A stretch of DNA of 64,000 nt from Rhodococcus koreensis (GCF_900105905.1 NZ_FNSV01000005.1:1550001-1614000); one strand, 5' to 3'; counted from the first letter of the stretch, positions 1 through 9,631 are shown. Notes: generated by a model not told the origin, from the letters alone. Program-made: numbers and translations.

Positions 1-350
1 AGGATCGGCTGGTGCGGGTCAGCGCGGACGGAGCGGTGTCGTCTCCGGTGTGGACGTGGCCGGAGCGGCCGGGCGTCGGCGGCTGCGTCGCCGCCGGTGA
101 CGTCGTGGCGGTGTCACTGAGCACCGCGAAGGCCATGTCGGCGCTCGCCGCCGACCCCGGCACGGGCGCCGTCACTACCGCACCGGGTGTCATCGTCCAG
201 GACCGGTACGGCCAACTCGGCGGCGCTGCACTCGGTCCCGACGGGCTCATCTGGGTGAGCACCGTCAACAAGACCGCCGGTCAGCCCGGACCCAACGACG
301 ACCGCGTCATCAAGATGCCCCTGCCCTCCGGTGGCGGCGGATTCGACTGA
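1..350 (+). CDS. PQQ-type sugar dehydrogenase-like lipoprotein, C-terminal fragment
   Basis: The window opens inside this gene; the reading frame (first full codon at 3) is open from the left edge to a TGA at 348-350. The visible ~115 residues include a propeller-like stretch GQLGGAALGPDGLIWVST, typical of the last blade of glucose/sorbosone dehydrogenase (GSDH) family beta-propellers. Its place before gatB on the opposite strand matches mycobacterial lppZ (Rv3006), a GSDH-family lipoprotein, so an LppZ-like protein is inferred. The N-terminus, any lipobox and the catalytic residues lie outside the window. It ends convergently to gatB with a strong hairpin between the two. Confidence 0.7.
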   Translation, partial: DRLVRVSADGAVSSPVWTWPERPGVGGCVAAGDVVAVSLSTAKAMSALAADPGTGAVTTAPGVIVQDRYGQLGGAALGPDGLIWVSTVNKTAGQPGPNDDRVIKMPLPSGGGGFD

Positions 351-385
351 CGGGCCCTCCCCTGCTTCGCGTCCCCCTCGCAACG

Positions 386-426
386 AACGGGACGCTCGTT
401 CGGTTGATCCGAGCGAGCGTCCCGTT
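386..426. terminator. bidirectional hairpin terminator between lppZ-like and gatB
   Basis: Arms of 18 bases (386-403 and 409-426; core AACGGGACGCTCG / CGAGCGTCCCGTT) pair with one mismatch around a 5-base loop. It lies between two convergent genes, 36 bases after one stop and 16 bases after the other. There is no long U tract, which is common for actinobacterial terminators. Confidence 0.75.
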
Positions 427-441
427 GGTGCAGAGAGGGGG

Positions 442-1956
442 TCAGCCGCCGCAGGCCTCGATGACCAGCTCCTTGACGCGGGCCGGATCGGCCTGACCGC
501 GCGTGGCCTTCATCACGTCGCCGACGATCTTGCCCGCGGCCGCGACCTTGCCGCCGCGAATCTTCTCGGCGATGTCGGGGTTCGCGGCGAGCGCCTCGTC
601 GACGGCCGCCTTCAGCTTCGTGTCGTCGCGTTCGACGACGAGCTCGGGATGATCCGCGACGACCTGATCGGGGTCGCCCTCACCGGCGAGAACGTGGTCG
701 ACCACCTGGCGGGCCACCTTGTTGTTCAGCTTCCCGCTGTCGATCAGCGCGACCACCTGCGCGACCTGGGCCGGCGTGATCGGCAATTCACCGAGTTCCA
801 CCCCGCGGGTGTTCGCCTGCTGCGCCAGGTACGACACCCACCAGGACCGTGCGGCCTCCGGCGAGGCGCCGGCCTCGACGGTCGCGATGACGAGGTCGAG
901 GGCGTTCGCGTTGACCAGGTCACGCATGACCTCGTCGGAGACACCCCAGTCGGCCTGGATCCGGGCGCGGCGGACCCACGGCAGCTCGGGCAGGGTGCCC
1001 CGCAGTTCCTCGACCCACTCGGCGCTGGGCGCGACCGGCTCGAGGTCGGGCTCCGGGAAGTAGCGGTAGTCCTCGGCGGTCTCCTTGCGGCGGCCCGGCG
1101 ACGTGGTGCCGTCCGCTTCCTGGAAGTGCCGGGTCTCCTGGATCACCTCGCCGCCGGCCTCGAGCACCGCTGCCTGGCGGCGCATCTCGTACCGGACCGC
1201 AACCTCGACGCTCTTGAGGGAGTTGACGTTCTTCGTCTCGGTGCGGGTACCGAGTTCGGTCGCCCCGATCGGCATCAGCGACGCGTTGGCGTCGCACCGC
1301 ATCGAACCCTGGTCCATGCGGACGTCCGACACGTTCAGCGACTTCAGCAGGTCGCGCAGCGCGGTGACGTACGCGCGGGCCACCTCGGGGGCGCGGGCAC
1401 CGGCGCCGCTGATCGTCTTGGTGACGATCTCGACCAGCGGGACCCCGGCGCGGTTGTAGTCGAGCAGCGAGTGGCTGGCACCGTGGATGCGACCGGTCGC
1501 GCCGCCGACGTGCAGCGACTTTCCGGTGTCCTCCTCCATGTGCGCGCGTTCGATCTCGACGCGCCACGTGGTGCCGTCGTCGAGGACGACGTCGAGGTAG
1601 CCGTCGGTCGCGATCGGCTCGTCGTACTGCGAGATCTGGTAGTTCTTCGGCTGGTCCGGGTAGAAGTAGTTCTTCCGCGCGAACCGGCCCCACGGCGTGA
1701 TGGAACAGTTCAGTGCGAGTCCGATCCGGATCGCGGACTCGACCGCCGCCTCGTTCACGACGGGCAACGAGCCGGGCAGACCGAGGCACACCGGGCAGAC
1801 CTGCGTGTTCGGCTCGGCGCCGAACTCGGTGGGGCACGGGCAGAACATCTTCGTGTCGGTGCCGAGCTCTACGTGCACCTCCATGCCGAGAACAGGCTCG
1901 TACTTGGCGAGCACGTCGTCGTAGTCGAGGAGGTCCGGAGTGTCGACAGCAGTCAT
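442..1956 (-). CDS. gatB: aspartyl/glutamyl-tRNA amidotransferase subunit B
   Basis: 504 residues, normal length for GatB. GatB binds the mischarged Glu-tRNA(Gln) or Asp-tRNA(Asn) and phosphorylates the acyl group, while GatA supplies ammonia. The N-terminal [10 protein letters not shown] and the zinc-type cysteines in MFCPCP...CPVCLGLPG (about residues 37-60) are visible, with the C-terminal GatB/YqeY helical domain ending in [10 protein letters not shown]. It starts with ATG at 1956, 42 bases after the pfkA stop, so the two are probably co-transcribed. The other two subunits, gatA and gatC, lie 5-7 kb away on the same strand, as in mycobacteria but with a larger insertion. Confidence 0.97.
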   Translation of the reverse strand: MTAVDTPDLLDYDDVLAKYEPVLGMEVHVELGTDTKMFCPCPTEFGAEPNTQVCPVCLGLPGSLPVVNEAAVESAIRIGLALNCSITPWGRFARKNYFYPDQPKNYQISQYDEPIATDGYLDVVLDDGTTWRVEIERAHMEEDTGKSLHVGGATGRIHGASHSLLDYNRAGVPLVEIVTKTISGAGARAPEVARAYVTALRDLLKSLNVSDVRMDQGSMRCDANASLMPIGATELGTRTETKNVNSLKSVEVAVRYEMRRQAAVLEAGGEVIQETRHFQEADGTTSPGRRKETAEDYRYFPEPDLEPVAPSAEWVEELRGTLPELPWVRRARIQADWGVSDEVMRDLVNANALDLVIATVEAGASPEAARSWWVSYLAQQANTRGVELGELPITPAQVAQVVALIDSGKLNNKVARQVVDHVLAGEGDPDQVVADHPELVVERDDTKLKAAVDEALAANPDIAEKIRGGKVAAAGKIVGDVMKATRGQADPARVKELVIEACGG

Positions 1957-1998
1957 GCCACAGAGTTTATGCGTCCTGCGGTTCGCCGGAAAACGCGG

Positions 1999-3030
1999 TC
2001 AGCCGAAAAATGCGGCCGCCTCGTCGTACCGCTCCCTCGGCACCGTCTTGAGACGCCGGGTCGCCTCCTGGAGGGGCACGAGGTCGATCGACGTGCCGTG
2101 CAGCGCCACCATGTTGCCGAAGTCGCCGCGGTGGACGGCGTCGGTGGCGTGCACCCCGAAGCGGGTGGCGAGCACCCGGTCGTACGGCGTCGGGGTTCCG
2201 CCCCGCTGCACGTGCCCGAGCACCGTTGTCCGCACCTCCTTGCCGATGCGGCGGACGATCTCGTCGCCGAGCTGCTGTGCGACGCCGGTGAACCGTTTGT
2301 GACCGAACTCGTCGATACCGCCTTCGCGCAGACTCATCGACTCCGGGGTGGGAGTGGCGCCCTCGGCGACGACGCAGATGAAATGCGAATCGCCGCGCTG
2401 GAATCGCTTCTTCACGAGAGAACAGACTTCGCCGACGTCGAACGGGACCTCGGGAACGAGGGTGAGATGCGCACCGGTCGCGAGCCCGGAGTGCAACGCG
2501 ATCCAGCCCGCATGCCGTCCCATCACCTCGACGAGCATCACCCGCTGGTGGGATTCGGCGGTGGTGTGCAGGCGGTCGATCGCATCGGTCGCGATGGACA
2601 GCGCGGTGTCGAAACCGAACGTGACGTCGGTGCAGTCGATGTCGTTGTCGATCGTCTTCGGAACCCCGATCACGGGCACCCCACTCTCGGCGAGCCAGCT
2701 CGCGGCCGTGAGCGTGCCCTCCCCGCCGATCGGGATCAGCGCGTCGATCCCGTTGTCGTCGAGAGTCTGCCGGATCTGGTCGAGGCCGGCCTTCAACTTG
2801 TCGGGGTTGACCCGCGCGGTGCCGAGGATGGTGCCGCCGCGGGTGAGGATGCGATCGATCCGGTCGTCGTTGGACAGCACGACCTTGCGATCCTCGAGCA
2901 GTCCGCGCCAGCCGTCACGGAATCCCACCACCGAGCTGCCGTATCGGCCGGCGGCGGTCCGAACCACCGCCCTGATCACCGCATTCAGTCCGGGGCAGTC
3001 GCCGCCTCCGGTGAGCATTCCGATCCGCAT
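1999..3030 (-). CDS. pfkA: 6-phosphofructokinase
   Basis: 343 residues, the usual length. It phosphorylates fructose 6-phosphate to fructose 1,6-bisphosphate in glycolysis. The nucleotide-binding [13 protein letters not shown] is at residues 8-20, [11 protein letters not shown] near residue 100, and the substrate loop [14 protein letters not shown] at about 122-135. The GGEGT in place of the classical bacterial GGDGS is typical of the actinobacterial group; sequence alone does not settle whether the donor is ATP or pyrophosphate, though mycobacterial relatives use ATP. It lies upstream of gatB, as in M. tuberculosis (Rv3010c-Rv3009c). Confidence 0.93.
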   Translation of the reverse strand: MRIGMLTGGGDCPGLNAVIRAVVRTAAGRYGSSVVGFRDGWRGLLEDRKVVLSNDDRIDRILTRGGTILGTARVNPDKLKAGLDQIRQTLDDNGIDALIPIGGEGTLTAASWLAESGVPVIGVPKTIDNDIDCTDVTFGFDTALSIATDAIDRLHTTAESHQRVMLVEVMGRHAGWIALHSGLATGAHLTLVPEVPFDVGEVCSLVKKRFQRGDSHFICVVAEGATPTPESMSLREGGIDEFGHKRFTGVAQQLGDEIVRRIGKEVRTTVLGHVQRGGTPTPYDRVLATRFGVHATDAVHRGDFGNMVALHGTSIDLVPLQEATRRLKTVPRERYDEAAAFFG

Positions 3031-3086
3031 CCAAGCACCCCTCGTCGTCTCGTGTGGTGATGGTGGTTCTCATACACATCTTGCCG

Positions 3087-3103
3087 CTCGAACCGTGTTC
3101 GAG
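3087..3103 (-). terminator. short hairpin downstream of the two-component system
   Basis: CTCGAA and TTCGAG pair around a 5-base loop, about 20 bases after the stop of the response regulator gene and ahead of pfkA. It is the only clear hairpin in this gap. It could end the two-component transcript, but the stem is short. Confidence 0.35.
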
Positions 3104-3125
3104 CACCTCGGATCGGTGTGTTCAC

Positions 3126-3788
3126 TCAGCCGGGTGTGACGAGACCGCTCTCGTACGCCAGGACCACTGCCTGTGCGCGGTCGCGCAGATCCAGTTTGGA
3201 CAGCACCTTTCCGACGTGCGTCTTGACGGTCTGCTCGGCGACGAACAGGCGCTCCGCGATCTCGGTGTTGGACATACCCCGGGCGATGAGTTCGAGCACC
3301 TCGCGCTCGCGGGGCGTCAGCGCCGACAGCGCGGCCGGTTTACGGCGCGCCGTGCTGCGGCGGCTGGTCACGTCGGCGATGAGACGCCGGGTGACGGTCG
3401 GCGCGAGCAGCGCCTCGCCGTCCGCGACCACCCGCACCGCACGGATGAGTTCCTCCGCGGGCGCGTCCTTGAGCATGAAGCCGCTGGCCCCGATGCTCAG
3501 CGCCTCGTACACGTAGTCGTCCACGTCGAACGTCGTGAGCATGAGCACCCGCACCGGCGGATCGAACCCCGCAGACAGGATGACGCGGGCGGCGTCGAGT
3601 CCGTTCATCTCCGGCATGCGGACGTCCATCAGCACCACGTCGGGTCGCAGGCGCTTCACCTCGCTCACCGCCACCGCGCCGTCCGGGGCGTCACCGATGA
3701 CGCTGATGTCGGGCTGGGAGGCGAGCAGGGCTCCGAAACCCTGCCGGACCATAGCCTGGTCGTCGGCGATGAATACGGTGATGGCCAC
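3126..3788 (-). CDS. NarL/LuxR-type response regulator
   Basis: 220 residues. The N-terminal receiver domain has the acidic pair DD at residues 9-10, phosphoacceptor Asp55 in VVLMDVRMP and the conserved Lys near 105 (GFMLKDAP). The C-terminal GerE/LuxR helix-turn-helix is LTPREREVLELIARGMSNTE onward. It begins 9 bases after the stop of the histidine kinase, so the pair forms one operon and one phosphorelay. The target genes are not known from sequence; the divergent phospholipase operon is the obvious local candidate. Confidence 0.93.
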   Translation of the reverse strand: MAITVFIADDQAMVRQGFGALLASQPDISVIGDAPDGAVAVSEVKRLRPDVVLMDVRMPEMNGLDAARVILSAGFDPPVRVLMLTTFDVDDYVYEALSIGASGFMLKDAPAEELIRAVRVVADGEALLAPTVTRRLIADVTSRRSTARRKPAALSALTPREREVLELIARGMSNTEIAERLFVAEQTVKTHVGKVLSKLDLRDRAQAVVLAYESGLVTPG

Positions 3789-3797
3789 GCCGCCAGC

Positions 3798-4994
3798 CTA
3801 GGCGGAGGCGACCGGGAACTCGGCGTGGACCTCGAATCCGCCGTTGTCGTGCAGGTGCGTGGTGAGTACGCCGCCGACCGCCTGCGCACGCTCGCGCATC
3901 CCGATGATGCCGTTGCCGCCTGTCGACTCGTGCCTGGTCAGGGCCGAGACGAGGCTCCGTCGCGGCGGGCCGTTGACGATCGACACGGACGCGATCGGCG
4001 TCTCGTACGCGATCGTCACCTCGACCGCGGCGCCCGCTGCGTGCCGGGCCGTGTTGGCGAGGGATTCCTGCAGGATGCGGTACATCACCAGCCCGACCGA
4101 CTCCGACACGTGCCGCGGGTCGCCGTCGGTGTGCCAGGAGACGGGAATGCCGGCCCTGCGGCTGCCCTCGAGCAGCTCGCTGATCTGCTGGACCCCGGGC
4201 TGCGGCGCATGCTCGGCGACCTGGCCGTCGCTGCGCAGCACACCGAGGAGTCCGCGCACCTCGTTCAGCGCGGCGCGGCCTGCGGCTCCGATCGATTCGA
4301 ACTCGGCCCGCGTCTCGTCCGACATGCCCGCGATGCGGTACGGCGCACTCTGTGCCTGAACCACGACCATCGACATGTGGTGCGCGACGACGTCGTGCAG
4401 GTCCCGGGCGATGCGGGCCTTCTCCTCAAGGATCGTCCGGCGCGTGCGTTCGAGTTCGCTCAGCTCCTCCTGCTGCGCGAGTTGCCGCCGGGACAGCACC
4501 AGCCACCGGATCAGCAGACCGAACACGACGATGGCGGTCAGTCCCACGGCCCACCCGCGACCGTTGGTGCCCGGGGTGTCGGCGAGGAACAGCAGGACGG
4601 TGGAGATCCATGCCACACCCACGACCGGGATCGCGGCCCGCATGCTGACCGCGGCCAGCAGGGCGAGCATCACGAGGATGTGGACCACCTGCCAGGGGTA
4701 GTCGTAGCCGTCCTGCAGGGCGAAGACGCGCGGAATCACCAGCGCCGAGATCGCGGAGACGGCCCAGGCCAGCGCCGGGTTCGACCGGATGAGCAGGAAC
4801 GGGAACGTCGCGAGCGCCGCCACGAACGGTTGAATCGGGGGACTGACCTGGTGGGTCAGCTGCAGGGTCGGCCACGCCACGGCGAACAGGATCGCCGTGA
4901 CCACGACGATTGCCACGTTCAGCCACTGACCTTCGGCGGCTCTCCGGATGCGCGTCTTCGTCTTCACACCCTCGACACTAGAAACACAGGTCAC
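3798..4994 (-). CDS. HisKA_3-type sensor histidine kinase
   Basis: 398 residues with a GTG start preceded by an AGGACAGG-like ribosome site. About five hydrophobic segments fill residues 27-165, followed by the dimerisation helix with the phosphorylatable histidine in EKARIARDLHDVVAHHMSMV (His200) and a HATPase domain with an N box (LQESLANTARHA) and a G box (GGNGIIGMRERAQAVGG). Family knowledge: these kinases phosphorylate NarL-type regulators such as the one just downstream. There is no large extracellular sensor domain, so the stimulus is probably sensed within the membrane. Absent from this position in M. tuberculosis. Confidence 0.93.
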   Translation of the reverse strand: MTCVSSVEGVKTKTRIRRAAEGQWLNVAIVVVTAILFAVAWPTLQLTHQVSPPIQPFVAALATFPFLLIRSNPALAWAVSAISALVIPRVFALQDGYDYPWQVVHILVMLALLAAVSMRAAIPVVGVAWISTVLLFLADTPGTNGRGWAVGLTAIVVFGLLIRWLVLSRRQLAQQEELSELERTRRTILEEKARIARDLHDVVAHHMSMVVVQAQSAPYRIAGMSDETRAEFESIGAAGRAALNEVRGLLGVLRSDGQVAEHAPQPGVQQISELLEGSRRAGIPVSWHTDGDPRHVSESVGLVMYRILQESLANTARHAAGAAVEVTIAYETPIASVSIVNGPPRRSLVSALTRHESTGGNGIIGMRERAQAVGGVLTTHLHDNGGFEVHAEFPVASA

Positions 4995-5002
4995 GGCCTG
5001 TC

Positions 5003-5044
5003 CTCATACCCCGGACTCACGTCGACGTAGTACCGGAGTATGAG
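5003..5044. promoter_or_regulatory. 42-bp imperfect dyad in the kinase / phospholipase divergent promoter region
   Basis: The two 21-base halves match at 16 positions. The outer arms are CTCATACCCCGG and CCGGAGTATGAG, and the centre is the perfect palindrome ACGTCGACGT (5019-5028). It starts 9 bases upstream of the kinase start and 91 bases before the phospholipase start. Likely a binding site for a dimeric regulator, possibly the adjacent response regulator; a transcript hairpin in the kinase leader is the alternative. Confidence 0.45.
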
Positions 5045-5134
5045 ATCGGAGTCCCCTCCCCCCCACGAGGCCAGTGACCGAACCGGACCCGGGAGTGATG
5101 TGGCTGCGCAACACGAATTCATAACGTTCTCGTC

Positions 5135-5776
5135 ATGCGAACGACGGGGACACGGAGAACGACTTGGGCCGCGGTGGCGTGCGCCGCCACCGCACTGCTG
5201 ACCACCACAGGATTCGCCGGTACCGGCGCGGCGAGCACGCCCCGCCACGAGAACGTCGCCGCCTCCGCCGCGGTGCACACGCTCACCGCACCGGAAGCGC
5301 TCACCGAGGACTCCATTCCCGAGGACTTCGCATCGGTGATGGGGTACACACCGGTGCGGATCGACGGCATGCTCGCCAACCCCGGCGGAGACTGCTCCTC
5401 CCCGGTGCCGCTGCCGCTCGAGTTCGACACCGCATGCAAGGCCCACGACCTCGGCTACGACCTCCTGCGGTACGCATCGCGGTCCGGCGAGGATCTCGGA
5501 CCCTGGGCGCGGCAGTCCCTCGACGCGCAGCTGGATCAGCGGATGCACACCGCGTGCGACAGCCGTCTCGACGAGCAGGCACGGGCGCAGTGCTTCGTGA
5601 TGGCGAACGTCGCGGCCACCTTCGTCACCGGAAACAGCTGGCGTCAAGGCTATTCGACGCCGATCACCGAATCCGGGCTCCCGTACGCGCTGGCCGGCAC
5701 CGCCGGCGCCGCACTGCTCGCAGGCGCGGCCTGGTCGATCCGCCGCCGCCCGCGTCCGGTCGGGGCGATCGCATGA
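5135..5776 (+). CDS. secreted, membrane-tethered prokaryotic phospholipase A2
   Basis: 213 residues. Residues 1-33 form a signal peptide (basic start, hydrophobic core, alanine-rich cut region). The catalytic signature CKAHDLGYDLLR (Cys101, His104, Asp105) is that of bacterial and fungal PLA2 enzymes (PF09056-like), which release fatty acid from the sn-2 position of phospholipids using Ca2+ and a His-Asp pair. Paired cysteines at 87/101 and later would form the family's disulfides. Unusually, a hydrophobic segment at about residues 185-203 followed by RRRPRP suggests a C-terminal membrane anchor. It overlaps the next gene by ATGA, so translation is coupled. Confidence 0.85.
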   Translation: MRTTGTRRTTWAAVACAATALLTTTGFAGTGAASTPRHENVAASAAVHTLTAPEALTEDSIPEDFASVMGYTPVRIDGMLANPGGDCSSPVPLPLEFDTACKAHDLGYDLLRYASRSGEDLGPWARQSLDAQLDQRMHTACDSRLDEQARAQCFVMANVAATFVTGNSWRQGYSTPITESGLPYALAGTAGAALLAGAAWSIRRRPRPVGAIA

Positions 5777-7224
5777 CCACCGCGGCTCTGTCCGGTCCGG
5801 GACGGAGCCCGGCGCACTCTCGCTCGCGTACCGAGCCGAATGCCCTGCGCCGCACACTGACCACGACGATTCCGATCTCGGCGCTCCCCCGCACCTCCTC
5901 CACGATCGCCGTCACCACCGCGACACTCGCGTCGCTCGCCCCCTCCCTGCTCCCCCGGAGCGCCCTGACGCAGGCGCTGTTCACCGGGTTCCTCGCCGCG
6001 GTCGGCTTCGGGATCGTCGTCCTCGTCCGCCTGCTGCGGCGATTCGTCACGCGTACGCACCCGCATCACCCTCCGCGGGACTCGGTGCGTCTGCTGGTCC
6101 TGATCGGCGCCATGATCGTGGTGACGTGGGCGATCGTCCTCGCCGACCACTGGCAGGATTCGCTGCGCGCCGCCATGGGCATGCCGGGCATCGGGCCGGA
6201 CCACTGGATGCAGGCGATCATCGGGGCGGCGCTGACGTTCCTGCTGTTCGCCGGTATCGGCAGCGTCGTCGCCGCGGTCGCCCGCCGTCTCGGCTGGATC
6301 GGCAGCGCCACCACCGCCGTCGTACTCGCGACCGGGCTGCAGCTGGTCGCCGGACCCGCGTTGTGGGGGATGATGTCCCGTTCCTACAGCGACTCCAACG
6401 CGCTCGTCGACGTGTCCCTGCACCGGCCGGTGTCGGCCGAATCGTCCGGCAGTCCGGAGTCCGCGATCAGCTGGGAGTCGCTCGGGCGCCAGGGACGGCG
6501 GTTCGTGGCTGCGGGCGAGCAGTCGGCCGCCATCCGCACCTACGTGGGAATGGATTCGGCTCCCGACGTCGAATCACGTGCGGCACTGGCGGTCTCGGAG
6601 CTGGAGCGGGCGGGCGGGTTCACCCGGTCCGCCATCGTCGTCACGGTACCCACCGGCTCGGGATGGATCGACGAGAACGCGGCCGAAGGATTCGAGGAGC
6701 GCTTCGCCGACGACGTCGCGATCGTCGGCATGCAGTACTCGTATCTGCCGAGCTGGATCACGTTCGTGTTCGGACGTTCCGCTGCAGACGACTCGGCGGC
6801 AGCATTGTTCGATGCCGTCGCCGAGCGGATCGCCGACCTACCCGACGTCCTTCGCCCGGCACTCTACGTCTACGGCCAGAGTCTCGGATCCGTCGGCGGC
6901 AGTGCGATTTTCACCGGCGCCGATCAACTCCGGGAACGCGCCTGCGGCGCATTGTGGTCGGGCCCGCCCGCCGGTTCCGTGCTGACGGACGGCGCGACGG
7001 TGCTGGCGAACACGTCCGACCCGGTGGTGTGGTGGTCGCCCGACCTGATCCTGCGCCGGCCCGACCTCTCGCTCGCGGTACGCGATGCGCCGGTCCCCCG
7101 ATGGATTCCGGGCATCACGTTCCTGCAGACGAGTGTCGACCTGGTGTCCGCGCTGAACTTCGCGTCCGGGCACGGACACCGGTACGGCAACGAGCAGGGC
7201 ACCGCCCTGCCCGACTGCTCCTAG
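5773..7224 (+). CDS. integral membrane alpha/beta-hydrolase (DUF2319 type)
   Basis: 483 residues from the ATG at 5773, which overlaps the upstream stop. The first ~190 residues hold four or five membrane segments ([52 protein letters not shown]). The C-terminal half is a predicted alpha/beta-hydrolase with a nucleophile-elbow-like [12 protein letters not shown] (GxSxG) and [13 protein letters not shown] at the end. This matches the actinobacterial alpha/beta-hydrolase family with N-terminal membrane domain (PF15420 plus PF10081); function unknown. Pairing with a phospholipase suggests lipid hydrolysis at the outer face of the membrane. The stop shares CTAG with the convergent gatA stop. Confidence 0.82.
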   Translation: MTTAALSGPGRSPAHSRSRTEPNALRRTLTTTIPISALPRTSSTIAVTTATLASLAPSLLPRSALTQALFTGFLAAVGFGIVVLVRLLRRFVTRTHPHHPPRDSVRLLVLIGAMIVVTWAIVLADHWQDSLRAAMGMPGIGPDHWMQAIIGAALTFLLFAGIGSVVAAVARRLGWIGSATTAVVLATGLQLVAGPALWGMMSRSYSDSNALVDVSLHRPVSAESSGSPESAISWESLGRQGRRFVAAGEQSAAIRTYVGMDSAPDVESRAALAVSELERAGGFTRSAIVVTVPTGSGWIDENAAEGFEERFADDVAIVGMQYSYLPSWITFVFGRSAADDSAAALFDAVAERIADLPDVLRPALYVYGQSLGSVGGSAIFTGADQLRERACGALWSGPPAGSVLTDGATVLANTSDPVVWWSPDLILRRPDLSLAVRDAPVPRWIPGITFLQTSVDLVSALNFASGHGHRYGNEQGTALPDCS

Positions 7225-8702
7225 CTCGGCGAGCCGATCGGACCGCGCGCGGCCTCGTAGGCGGCCCCGACCCGGTACAGCCGCTCGTCGGCGAGCGCGG
7301 GGGCCATGATCTGCAGTCCCACCGGCAGACCGTCGTCCGCGGACAGCCCCGACGGAACAGACATCGCGCAGTGCCCGGCCAGGTTGGTGGGCAGCGTGCA
7401 CAGGTCCGACAGGTACATCGCGAGCGGGTCGCCGACCTTCTCGCCCAGCTTCCACGGCGTGAACGGACTGGTGGGCGACACCAGGACGTCCACCTTCTCG
7501 TAGGCCTTGTCGAAGTCCCGGGCGATGAGCGTCCGCACCTTGAGCGCCTGACCGTAGTAGGCGTCGTAGTAGCCGGACGACAGCGCGTAGGTGCCGATCA
7601 TGATGCGACGCTTGACCTCCGGGCCGAAGCCGGCGGCACGCGTCGCGGCCATCACCTGGTCGGCGCTCATGTCGCCCTGGTCGATGCGCAGCCCGTACCG
7701 CATGGCGTCGAAGCGAGCGAGGTTCGACGACACCTCGCTCGGCAGGATGAGGTAGTACGACGCGAGCGCGTACTCGAAGTTGGGGCACGACACCTCGACG
7801 ACCTCGGCACCGAGTTCGGTGAGTTGCGCGACGGCGGCATCGAACGAGGAGATGACCCCGGGCTGGTAGCTGTCGGAGTGCAGTTCCTTGACCACACCGA
7901 CCTTCACGCCCTTCAGGTTGCCGCCTGCGCCCTCGCGCGCAGCCGCCACCACGGGACGCACGGGCGCGTCGATCGACGTGGAGTCGCGCGGGTCGTGCCC
8001 GGCGATGACCTCGTGCAGCAGTGCGGTGTCGAGCACCGTGCGACCGCACGGACCACCCTGGTCGAGCGAGGACGCGCAGGCGACGAGACCGAACCGGGAC
8101 ACCGTGCCGTACGTCGGCTTGGTACCGACCGTCGCCGTGACGGCGGCGGGCTGGCGGATCGAGCCACCGGTGTCGGTGCCGATCGCGAGCGGGGCCTGCC
8201 GGGACGCGAGGGCCGCGGCGCTGCCGCCGCCGGAGCCGCCCGGGATGCGGGTCGTGTCCCACGGGTTGCGGGTGGGGCCGTACGCGGAGTTCTCGGTGGA
8301 CGAGCCCATCGCGAACTCGTCGAGGTTGGTCTTTCCCAGGATCGGGATGCCTGCGTCGCGCAGCTTCTTCGTCAGCGTCGCGTCGTACGGCGCGATCCAG
8401 CCTTCGAGGATCTTCGACGCACACGTGGTGGGCATGTCGGTGGTGGTGAAGATGTCCTTGAGCGCCAACGGAACTCCCGCCAACGGGGAGGCGGGAGCAT
8501 CACCTGCGGCGAGGCTGCTGTCCACCTCCTTCGCCGACACGAGGGCCTGCTCGCCCGCCACGTGCAGGAAGGCGTTCAGCTCTCCGTCGACCGCGGCGAT
8601 GCGGTCCAGATGCGCCTGGGTGACCTCGACGGAGGACACCTCACGGCTGTGGATCTTCGACGCGAGGTCTGCGGCGTCGAGAGTGGTCAGTTCGGCGCTC
8701 AT
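7221..8702 (-). CDS. gatA: aspartyl/glutamyl-tRNA amidotransferase subunit A
   Basis: 493 residues, the usual size. It is the amidase subunit that releases ammonia from glutamine and passes it to GatB. The amidase signature [20 protein letters not shown] with the catalytic Ser of the cis-Ser pair ([12 protein letters not shown]) and the Lys of [11 protein letters not shown] are visible. It overlaps the gatC stop by 4 bases, giving a gatC-gatA unit. Its stop shares a CTAG with the convergent hydrolase gene. Confidence 0.97.
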   Translation of the reverse strand: MSAELTTLDAADLASKIHSREVSSVEVTQAHLDRIAAVDGELNAFLHVAGEQALVSAKEVDSSLAAGDAPASPLAGVPLALKDIFTTTDMPTTCASKILEGWIAPYDATLTKKLRDAGIPILGKTNLDEFAMGSSTENSAYGPTRNPWDTTRIPGGSGGGSAAALASRQAPLAIGTDTGGSIRQPAAVTATVGTKPTYGTVSRFGLVACASSLDQGGPCGRTVLDTALLHEVIAGHDPRDSTSIDAPVRPVVAAAREGAGGNLKGVKVGVVKELHSDSYQPGVISSFDAAVAQLTELGAEVVEVSCPNFEYALASYYLILPSEVSSNLARFDAMRYGLRIDQGDMSADQVMAATRAAGFGPEVKRRIMIGTYALSSGYYDAYYGQALKVRTLIARDFDKAYEKVDVLVSPTSPFTPWKLGEKVGDPLAMYLSDLCTLPTNLAGHCAMSVPSGLSADDGLPVGLQIMAPALADERLYRVGAAYEAARGPIGSPS

Positions 8703-8998
8703 TCGCCCTCTCCAAGAATCTGCGGGACGGCGAAACGATCCTGCTCGACGGACGGCGCGCCGGACAGCGCCTGCTCGGGCGTCAGGCCGGGAACGATCAC
8801 GTCGGGACGGGTCACGTTGGTGACGGCGTTCGGGTTCGCCATCGGCGGAACATCCTCGGCGGGCACCTCGGTGACCACCTTCACGTGGCTGAGAATCGAG
8901 TCCAGCTGACCGGCGAACTCGTCGAGCTCGGCATCGGTCAGGGCGAGTCGAGACAGCCGCGCGAGGTGCGCGACCTCGTCACGGGAGATGACAGGCAC
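8699..8998 (-). CDS. gatC: aspartyl/glutamyl-tRNA amidotransferase subunit C
   Basis: 99 residues from a GTG start at 8998, the typical GatC length, opening [20 protein letters not shown] prefer this start over the GTG at 9028 because an AAAGGGG ribosome site sits 7 bases ahead of it and because GatC proteins normally begin just before the EVxHLAxLARL helix. GatC wraps the GatA-GatB interface and stabilises the complex. The C-terminal [10 protein letters not shown] abuts gatA. Confidence 0.93.
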   Translation of the reverse strand: MPVISRDEVAHLARLSRLALTDAELDEFAGQLDSILSHVKVVTEVPAEDVPPMANPNAVTNVTRPDVIVPGLTPEQALSGAPSVEQDRFAVPQILGEGE

Positions 8999-9015
8999 CG
9001 CGGGGCCCCTTTCGG

Positions 9016-9043
9016 TTCGGACGTACACATTCGGACGTACACA
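9016..9043. repeat. 14-bp perfect tandem duplication upstream of gatC
   Basis: TTCGGACGTACACA occurs twice head to tail (9016-9029 and 9030-9043), 17-45 bases upstream of the gatC GTG. It may lie in the 5' leader or promoter. No known regulator motif is recognised. Confidence 0.6.
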
Positions 9044-9073
9044 AGTGGGTCCCAGCCTAGAGCAGTGCCCGGA

Positions 9074-9631
9074 TCAGCCGTGCAGCCAGCGCCGCAACCT
9101 GGCCGTCAGGAACGGCAGAACCACGAACACCATCACCGGAGTCGTGAGCACCGTCGCCACCACGGTGCGGGTCACCACGTCCAGGGGCGCCAGCCGGGGA
9201 GTGACGAACACCGCGACGAGCAGCGAGATCGGGAAGAAGCCGAGCCAGATGGTGACCGCCTGCTTCCACCGCGGCGGTGGGACGCTGACCCGCACGGCGT
9301 GGGTGAGCGTCGACTGCGGTTCGAACCAGCCCTCCACCCCGGTCAGCCGGTGCGTCACCGTGTCCTGCGCCAGACCCGTCCCCCGCCCCACCCACACCTT
9401 CCGCGCGGGCGAGGTGGTCCACGCGGCGAGCGTGTGCTCGTCCGCGAACCGGTACACCACGTGGTACTGCTCGGGGTCGGACGCCGCGCGCAGCCAGCCC
9501 CCGCCGAGGAACCCCGGGAACGTGCCCGCCATCGCCATCCCGGCGTCCGTCCAGCGCAGGAATTCCTGCTCCCGGCCCGCCGCCACCCGCCTCGAGACGG
9601 ACGTCGTCACTCCCGTTGCCGTGGTGTTCAT
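9074..9631 (-). CDS. antibiotic-biosynthesis-monooxygenase (ABM) domain protein with membrane tail
   Basis: 185 residues from ATG. Residues 1-95 match the ABM/dimeric alpha-beta barrel fold: VSRRVAAGREQEFLRWTDAG, FPGFLGGGWLRA, QYHVVYRFADEHTLAAW. Two or three hydrophobic segments follow (AVTIWLGFFPISLLVAVFVT, VVATVLTTPVMVFVVLPFLT), ending RLRRWLHG. This resembles COG3224 membrane ABM proteins, whose substrate is unknown. It stands alone between gatC and the ACT-domain gene and faces away from the latter. Confidence 0.75.
   Translation of the reverse strand: MNTTATGVTTSVSRRVAAGREQEFLRWTDAGMAMAGTFPGFLGGGWLRAASDPEQYHVVYRFADEHTLAAWTTSPARKVWVGRGTGLAQDTVTHRLTGVEGWFEPQSTLTHAVRVSVPPPRWKQAVTIWLGFFPISLLVAVFVTPRLAPLDVVTRTVVATVLTTPVMVFVVLPFLTARLRRWLHG

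Noticed and set aside
331..3060. 909-codon open frame on the plus strand
   Set aside because: It is antisense to gatB and pfkA, both of which have complete motifs; its product is Arg/Asp/Gly-rich with no domains, a usual shadow in GC-rich DNA.
3054..5030. 658-codon plus-strand frame
   Set aside because: Antisense to the response regulator and kinase genes, with low-complexity composition.
6126..8909. 927-codon plus-strand frame
   Set aside because: Shadow of the DUF2319 hydrolase in another frame and antisense to gatA.
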